From Canna indica (lineage: Eukaryota > Streptophyta > Magnoliopsida > Zingiberales > Cannaceae), in NCBI GenBank assembly GCA_034359265.1, contig CP136893.1, positions 17,923,001 through 17,987,000 of the forward strand: DNA of 64,000 nucleotides, given 5' to 3'. The translations under genes were made by a program, and so were the position numbers. The stretch's first letter is position 1. Each line of letters starts with the position of its first letter. A model generated the notes under the pieces. It was not told where the DNA came from. It did not search any database and saw only the letters and a list, made by a program, of their open reading frames with translations. This document shows positions 57,646 through 64,000 of the stretch, piece after piece.

Positions 57646-57725
57646 GTTGAGATGGACGAGTTGGTCTAAGGCGCCAGATTAAGGTCTGGTTCGCAAGGGT
57701 GTGGGTTCAAATCCCACTCCCAACA
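57646..57725 (+). pseudogene. tRNA-Leu (AAG) copy 3, decayed
   Basis: This is an 80-nt copy with an A-box change (TGGACGAG for TGGCCGAG) and one T lost from the anticodon arm, so the loop becomes six nt. It also has an A-C mismatch in the acceptor stem (TCCCAAC) and no nearby T-run terminator. The flanking DNA shows it arose by the same tandem duplication as the other two. Confidence 0.85.
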
Positions 57726-59603
57726 ACGAATTTAATTATTAATTTAATATGTTGCATAAAAATTGTATTATATTACAAAACTTACGGAATTCACAATCTC
57801 CTCTCAGATAAATTTTGCTTTGAATCTTGATTACTGAGAGGTGAGTGGGCTCATGTACCTATATTTTTTATAGGGATTATCCCGTATAGAATTAATTTTT
57901 GAATTCAGATTCTATCCTAGGGACTTAGAATTAGGGCCTACTCTAAACCTATAATGTACTCGAGATCGAATACCTTTTTGAAATCTATTTATTTATAGAT
58001 TTTGAATATAAGTTTAGAGTATTGATTTATTTATTTACAAATTTTAAGGTACATGTTTCAGGTATTAATTTTAATTTTAGGTATCCGATGTGTTAGAATT
58101 AGAACTAATTCTTAAACATTTTTTTTATCTCGGATCCTACTCGATATAATTAGGGCTACCCAAAATCTAATTGGAATCTACCCAATTCAATTGGTTTTAG
58201 GTCTACCTAATATTCATGCACACCCATAGTATGTTTAATTTGCTAAAATAAAATAAAATAAATAAGAATAGATAAGAGATGAAGCAGATAAAAAATTGTA
58301 TTTTATTATTTGATTGGCATTAAAAATAATACCCAGACGACAATACTCAATATTTATGTTCAAAATAACAAAAAATTTAAAAACGAAAACATTCATTTAA
58401 AAACATAACAAATATAAATAGATTTTGAATTAATTAAAAATAATTTATTAAATTTAAAATAATAAAAATTATCACTGATTTTTTCTCATAAAAATTAATT
58501 GAATCTCCATAAAAAAATAGTAATAACAATCAAAATTACATACTATATTAAAAAAACATGAATGCTTGATTTCTTTCTAATTTTTATTATAATTTTGAAA
58601 CTGTTTGATTGATATAATTATTATAAACCTTAAAGAATGGTATTAGAAAAAACCATCCGGAATAAATACAAAGTAATGTTGCTAGTTTTGGGATAAAGAA
58701 TGACATTTTCTATTAATAAGTAATCTTGCTTGTTTATTCCTTATGATTCACCTACTATTTGTTCAAAAATTTCAACCAAATTAAGAAATATAGGTTGAGG
58801 ATCAGAAGTACTATTTGATTCAACTAAACATAATCTAATATAGAAATGAGCTTAACATAATCTAAAATACAAATAACAAGAGTAATGGCATAGATCCCCT
58901 GAGATAAATAAACCCAAGATAATAACAGAATGAAGGTGTAGAAATCAGGCGTCGAGACATCTATAGAGAAATTTTAGTATTATTATGCATAAAAAAAGCA
59001 CTTGGATCTAATATAGAAATTTTGATGAAAACAACACAGGCGCAATGGTTCTACTCCATACAACATTTTGATGAAGCAAATTTAATTCTGTCATGCATCA
59101 GAGAATATGTAAAAGGATAGAAAGAAAACTGAATGTATAACCAATCAAAACCAGACCAGCTTGAGCAGGAATTTCTTAGTTTTCACGGAGAAGTGGACCC
59201 AAGCAAGACCTTTTGCTATCGGCAGTAAAGACCCTTACCAACCCCTTCATGGAAAATACAAAATCAAGAACAAAGTTGCTGAATGAAAGAAAAACCGCAC
59301 AAGAAGATACCATTATCTGGACAGCTAAATTGGAATAGTGGAGAAACTACCATAGTTTATTCATTTGGAAGAAATCCTACAACAATTTTGGCATTCATTT
59401 TCCCACAATCAATGATACAGAGGACATGTGGAATCCATACTTGTAGCACTACAATTTTATGAATAAAGGGCAAAAACTATCTAAGAAATCAATACAGCAA
59501 CGAAAAGTACTTAGAAAAGTTACACTGGCAATAACGATCTATATTTATGAAGTGAGGTAACAGCAAAGTAAATGAGCTATTGGGTGTATTATTCCATATA
59601 TAT
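57726..59603. other. Intergenic and GlyRS 3' flank
   Basis: AT-rich, with no gene recognised. The right end presumably includes the GlyRS 3' UTR. Confidence 0.5.
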
Positions 59604-62600
59604 TCATTCTTCTCCGGCATGAAGAGCCGAATGGGTCGGATATCGCCACATCACATCACCCCATGTACTTCGTCCATCTGTTACCTCTTTCACAACTGAA
59701 GCCACTTCATCAATGCTGACACGAATCTGCTGTCTACTATCTCTCTCACGGATTGTCACGCTTGTAGTTGAATCAACGGTAATGGCTAATGGTACACCAA
59801 TCTCATCTGTCCTTGCATACCTCTTTCCTATTGAATTGCCTGCAGAAGTTCCACAAAAAGGGAAAAATATGAACCTGATTTTTGTGCTCTTTCACTTGAC
59901 CAAAAACAGACACAAAAATATCTTTATCTGCATGCACAATATTGGCATTTACTTAAATTGCATGGTCAATACCTCAGCGAATCAACCTCATTTAAATAAT
60001 AAATGAAAGAAATATGTACTTTCTAATCCTTGGTAAGAATAAACTTAATCAAAACTGACGCTGGTGGACCTAGTTTGTTCAATTTACTATTCTCATACAA
60101 GGGTACCTGTGATGTCTATGATATGAGAAATCCCAGCTGCTGTAAGTGATTTTGCAATGGTTTTAGCCACATCATCGAACTTTTGGATCTTGATTAGTGG
60201 AAAGACCGTGCATTTGATGGGGGCCACAAGAGGAGGAAAACGGAACACATTCAGCTGCTCATCCTCTGCTTTGCTTGCTCTTGTATAAAAAGAATGCTCA
60301 AACAGACAGTATATTATTCGACCAATGCCAAAAGATGGCTCAATAACAGAAGGTGTAAAAACTCTTTGGTGTTCCTTCTTCTTTTCCATGCTAATAGACA
60401 CCATTTTTTTGGAAATTGGAACAGTTTTCCCAAGAGTGCAGACATGGAAATCAATTTCACCTTTAGATTCCAACGTGGCTTTCATTTCCAGTGCCTCTTT
60501 TTCACTCATAGCCTGTCCAAAGCAATGTGGAAACCGCCGAAATATAAGTAAATGATAAATGGCGATAACATAATTCACAGTATTTGGCTATTTGCACTTA
60601 CCTCCAATGCTTCAGTGATCATTTTTTGGCTGCCCTTGAATGCAAGACCAAGTTCTTTCTTTGATGGGACAATAACTAGTTTCTGAGATCATAAACAGCA
60701 ACAATCAAACAAATTGCATTGAAAACATCGAAAGCTGGAGATGCAAATCCTGAAGGGAGCATGTCCATAGAACATCTAATCTTAACTTCTCATGTGGCAT
60801 TTTTCTAAATTTTCCATAGATCAACATAGAAAGGAAAAAAACAGCTTACCTCCACCTCTCTAGGCTCTGAGAACTTCTCATGGGCAACCAGAGGAACACC
60901 ACTTTTCTCCTGTTAACAACATATGATCATCACATATCCATATAGAATTTGTGTTCAATATACAGCTTTTAACAAATAATAAAAATAAACCGTTAGGAAA
61001 TAAGAAGCATAAACAAAGAAGATATGGATGAGTATTGTGTAAGCAGAGGCAGAAAATTAAACATGCAATAAACTGTATCCAAAATAGGGCTGAAAAAGGA
61101 TTCCACTAATATTTAGGCGGCGTTTGGTTGGAGGGTTCTGATGGCTTGGCTGATAAATGATTCCCATAGATTGAAATCCAAGTCCATACTTGGGAATCAA
61201 CTGATTCTCAAATCTAATTCCCAACTTATTCTCAAATTCTCTGATACTATATAAAATAATTATACTATATTAGTAATACTATATAAAATAGTTATAAATT
61301 ATCATAATGTAATATATTTAAGTAGAATAATTTTATTACATTATATTTAATAATATTCAATTGATTCCCACAAGTATTTAGGAATTATTACAATTCCTAT
61401 ATTACAACCAAACATGTAGTCATTGGAATAAGATTGGAATCAAATACTCATGGGATTCAATTCTCATTTTGATTCCTAACTAGCAACCAAATGCAACCTT
61501 AGTTGTGAGCAATAATTCCATGCTGCCCAGTATCATTCTCATGTATTTGGTGGAGATCTCTATCCATTATAGCTTGGTGTAGCATTGGATAGTAGACAGA
61601 AAAAAAAGTATATGTTCCATGCTTCCAGAATAATCTATCCTTGCATAAATTGCTCATAAAACATGGCATGAAATAAGCACTCGATAATTTTGCAGTTAGG
61701 TTTCCAATAACCCGTGGTTAACCGACTAACCGAACTACAAAATTCAATTGTGGATAGTAATTTTGCGGTTGAGTTTTGGTTTCGGTTAGTAAATATTAAA
61801 AATTGCTTAATTATGATTTGGTTTTGATTACCTTCTCATGGATAACGAGCAGCCAAAATTGGTTATATATTTTAATAAAATAAATATTATAAATAAAATG
61901 ATTTAATATATTAGTAGTGGATAACTAGTTTCCTCCTCTCGAATAACCGATAACCGGTTATATATTAATATATATAATCGTATAAAATATATCTATTTTT
62001 TATAATCGGTTACCCGTTTAGTAATCAGTTATAACTAGTTAGTTGGTTTGGCTAATCATTGAATATCTGACACTTAGATATAACCAGTTTCACATAGTAA
62101 TTTTAAAAATCGACTGATTTCGATTTTGGTTTTAGATATTGGATTTTTACATGGTTCCAATTTTGGTTATCCATATAGAATGCAGTTAACCGAACCATTG
62201 TTATCCCTAGATGCATACTTCCTATTTTTTATATAACTAGCACATGAAAATAGGAGCAGAGTGAATTTTAGTGAAAGAAGAATGAGTTTCTTAAGTAAAA
62301 CAATACTACCAAGTCTTCACTTCACATTTGTACCTACTTCTGAATTGTCATAATAATAAAAGGCTATTGACAATTATAGTGTAATTGTTGATAGCATATA
62401 ACCAGAACTGGTTGGAGCAATGATGGTTCAGTGACTTACTGAATGAGCCCGTAAATCATAAGCAGATCTATCAGCAATCCCTACACATTCAATCCAGCCA
62501 TAGGAGCATTCTATCTCTGCATCCCAACAGTCAGCAGCATAGTGAGCCATTTCATTTGGCAAGTGTTGCCTGAAGCGCAATCGATCTTTATTGATCCCAA

Positions 62601-64000
62601 GTTGTGTCAAAAAGAGGTACACCCTCCCTATAAAGTACCCTAGGGTTTCATTGTTGACAATTCCCTGTGGATGCAATCTTAAATACTTCAGATATAATAT
62701 TTCATAAGATAGAGTAAATGCCTAGGGCCTAGAGAACAGAGAAGTACCATCAAAATGATAGATAGAGGAACAAACCTTTGAAACTGCCTCACCAAGAATA
62801 ATTGGCTGAGCTGATTTACCCGCCAGTTGTTCCTCCCTAGGGAACATCAAGAACTCCAAATTGGCAACATCAACAAACTTAGGGTGAGACTTGTCATTAG
62901 GATCTACAAAATGCTCAATTTCAGCTAGAGTGAATTCTCGAACCCTTAGAAGACCTTGGCGAGGTGAGATCTGGTTATAATAGATAACTGATATCATTAG
63001 GTTAAGAGCTGATTTTTTTTCTTTTGAGAAAAAAAAATGGTGAAATATAAAATCTTATGCAGCACAAACAAGAACCCATGATGTCACAACTATATTAGGG
63101 CAGATAACTTATTAGGAAAAGAAGACTTGTGATGCAAGCACAGTATTCATAAATTGAGCTAAAGACAGAATTTCTATATATGAAAAAAAGCTTAATTTAA
63201 TTCTATAAAGAAGTTGCAAAAAAAGTAATTCCACACATAGGAAAATCCAGGAAAACCAGACAAGGCATTATAGGAAAAATACTGGACATGTGATGTGTGT
63301 AATTTTGATAAAACTTGTATGCCATTGCAATCAAATAATGAACTTCTGGTGAAGCAACAAGCCAACAACAATAGAAAATCTACAAGGTGAGAATTGTGCT
63401 ACTACATGTCAATCTTAATGTCAAAACCCATAGTTAAAATAAATGCCCAAAAAAAGAAGAGATGGAACTGCACCTCATTTCTAAATGCCTGACCAATCTG
63501 AGCTGCTGCAAATGGAAGCTTATTCCCATTATAATAGTACAAGTCTTTGAAGTTTACAAAGATTCCCTGTGCTGTCTCTGGTCTCATATACCTATAATCA
63601 CAGCATGCATAAATTGGCAGGTAAAACTACAAGCATCATAGATAATAACCTTCCGCATATCAATCTAAGCAGTGTCAAAGCTCACCCAGGGCTAAGGCCA
63701 GATGGGCCAATAGAGGTCTGGAACATGAGGTTGAATGGGTAAGGATCAGAGAGTGGGTTCTTTGTATCAGGGGCTGTGATCCCATATTCCTTTAGCTTTG
63801 CTCCTAATTCCTCAGCAGAAAGGTCATCCAACACAGTGAGAACATGTCTAAACTCTGCAACCTTCTCCGGCGACAATGAAAGGTCCTTCTCAAGCTTCTC
63901 CTTGCAGAAGTCCTTCAGCAGGTGGTCAGCTCGGTAGCACATCCCTGTCTTTTCATCTTTCACCATCAGATCAGTGAATTTCTCCACATGCCCAGATGCC
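59604..64000 (-). CDS. Glycyl-tRNA synthetase, class II (C-terminal part; N-terminus beyond window)
   Basis: The minus-strand exons are 64000-63687 (partial), 63591-63474, 62970-62776, 62664-62440, 60909-60850, 60682-60602, 60512-60107 and 59839-59604. All junctions are GT-AG and in phase. Visible are [30 protein letters not shown], motif 2 ([22 protein letters not shown]), [16 protein letters not shown], motif 3 ([17 protein letters not shown]) and the anticodon-binding C-terminus ending SALHAGEE. This is the eukaryotic/archaeal alpha2 GlyRS that charges tRNA-Gly, unlike the bacterial-type alpha-beta plant organellar enzyme. The 1.5-kb intron at 60910-62439 holds MITEs. No disruption was seen. 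Confidence 0.95.
61116..61498. mobile_element. Tourist/Harbinger MITE in a GlyRS intron
   Basis: The ends GGCGGCGTTTGGTTG and (reverse complement) GGTTGCATTTGGTTG are flanked by the 3-bp TSD TTA (61113-61115 and 61499-61501). It is 383 bp, AT-rich and non-coding. It is the same general type as the element at 19059 but a different family. Confidence 0.88.
61690..62215. repeat. Probable MITE with GGTTAACCGA/TCGGTTA words in a GlyRS intron
   Basis: Words such as GGTTAACCG, ACCGATAACCGGTTA and AGTTAACCGAACCATT crowd both ends, and ATAACCC/GGGATAAC-like ends face each other. A TSD was not established, so the exact limits are uncertain. Confidence 0.5.

Overview
This is nuclear DNA of a flowering plant. 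The evidence is intron-containing plant genes for REV7, ribosomal protein eS27, a receptor-like kinase and glycyl-tRNA synthetase, a tRNA-Leu(AAG) cluster, and typical angiosperm transposons (Copia and Gypsy LTRs, L1-type LINE, CACTA, Mutator-like, Harbinger and hAT MITEs). The species cannot be named safely from the sequence alone.

Layout. Positions 1-43,000 are almost entirely transposable elements. A Gypsy-type LTR with internal tandem repeats (1-2480) is followed by a very AT-rich stretch that ends in a Helitron-like 3' terminus (about 5690). A LINE lies on the minus strand (6861-12926) with a perfect 19-bp target-site duplication and an intact 1217-codon EN/RT ORF2. From 14128 to 37139 an old Mutator-like element (MULE) is broken by a nest of insertions whose boundaries can mostly be read from target-site duplications. 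A gag-only Copia element (15122-31991, TSD AGAGG) sits in the MULE. A reverse-oriented solo LTR of the same family (18657-28301, TSD GTTTC) sits in that element. A Harbinger-type element (19059-26893, TSD TAA) sits in the solo LTR. A 7.1-kb CACTA element (19097-26199, TSD TTG) sits in the Harbinger element. A second, non-autonomous CACTA (28307-29713, TSD TTC) lies exactly at the edge of the solo LTR. A Gypsy-type solo LTR (about 32037-34400) also splits the MULE. A 5'-truncated second member of the gag-only Copia family follows on the minus strand (37140-42973).

Positions 43,000-64,000 are gene-rich. They hold REV7/MAD2L2 (plus, 5 exons), eS27 (minus, 4 exons), a membrane-anchored receptor-like kinase with altered HRD and DFG motifs (minus, 7 exons), three tandem tRNA-Leu(AAG) copies in different states of decay (plus), and the C-terminal eight exons of a cytosolic-type glycyl-tRNA synthetase (minus) that runs off the right edge. 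MITEs lie between these genes and inside a GlyRS intron. The exon chains given for REV7, eS27, the kinase and GlyRS were checked by hand for splice sites and phase.

No operon-like or clearly new multi-gene system was seen. The strongest points for follow-up are the five-level insertion nest, the gag-only Copia family with long palindromic CGATCG/GTCGAC arrays in its LTRs, the predicted pseudokinase, and the tRNA-Leu array.
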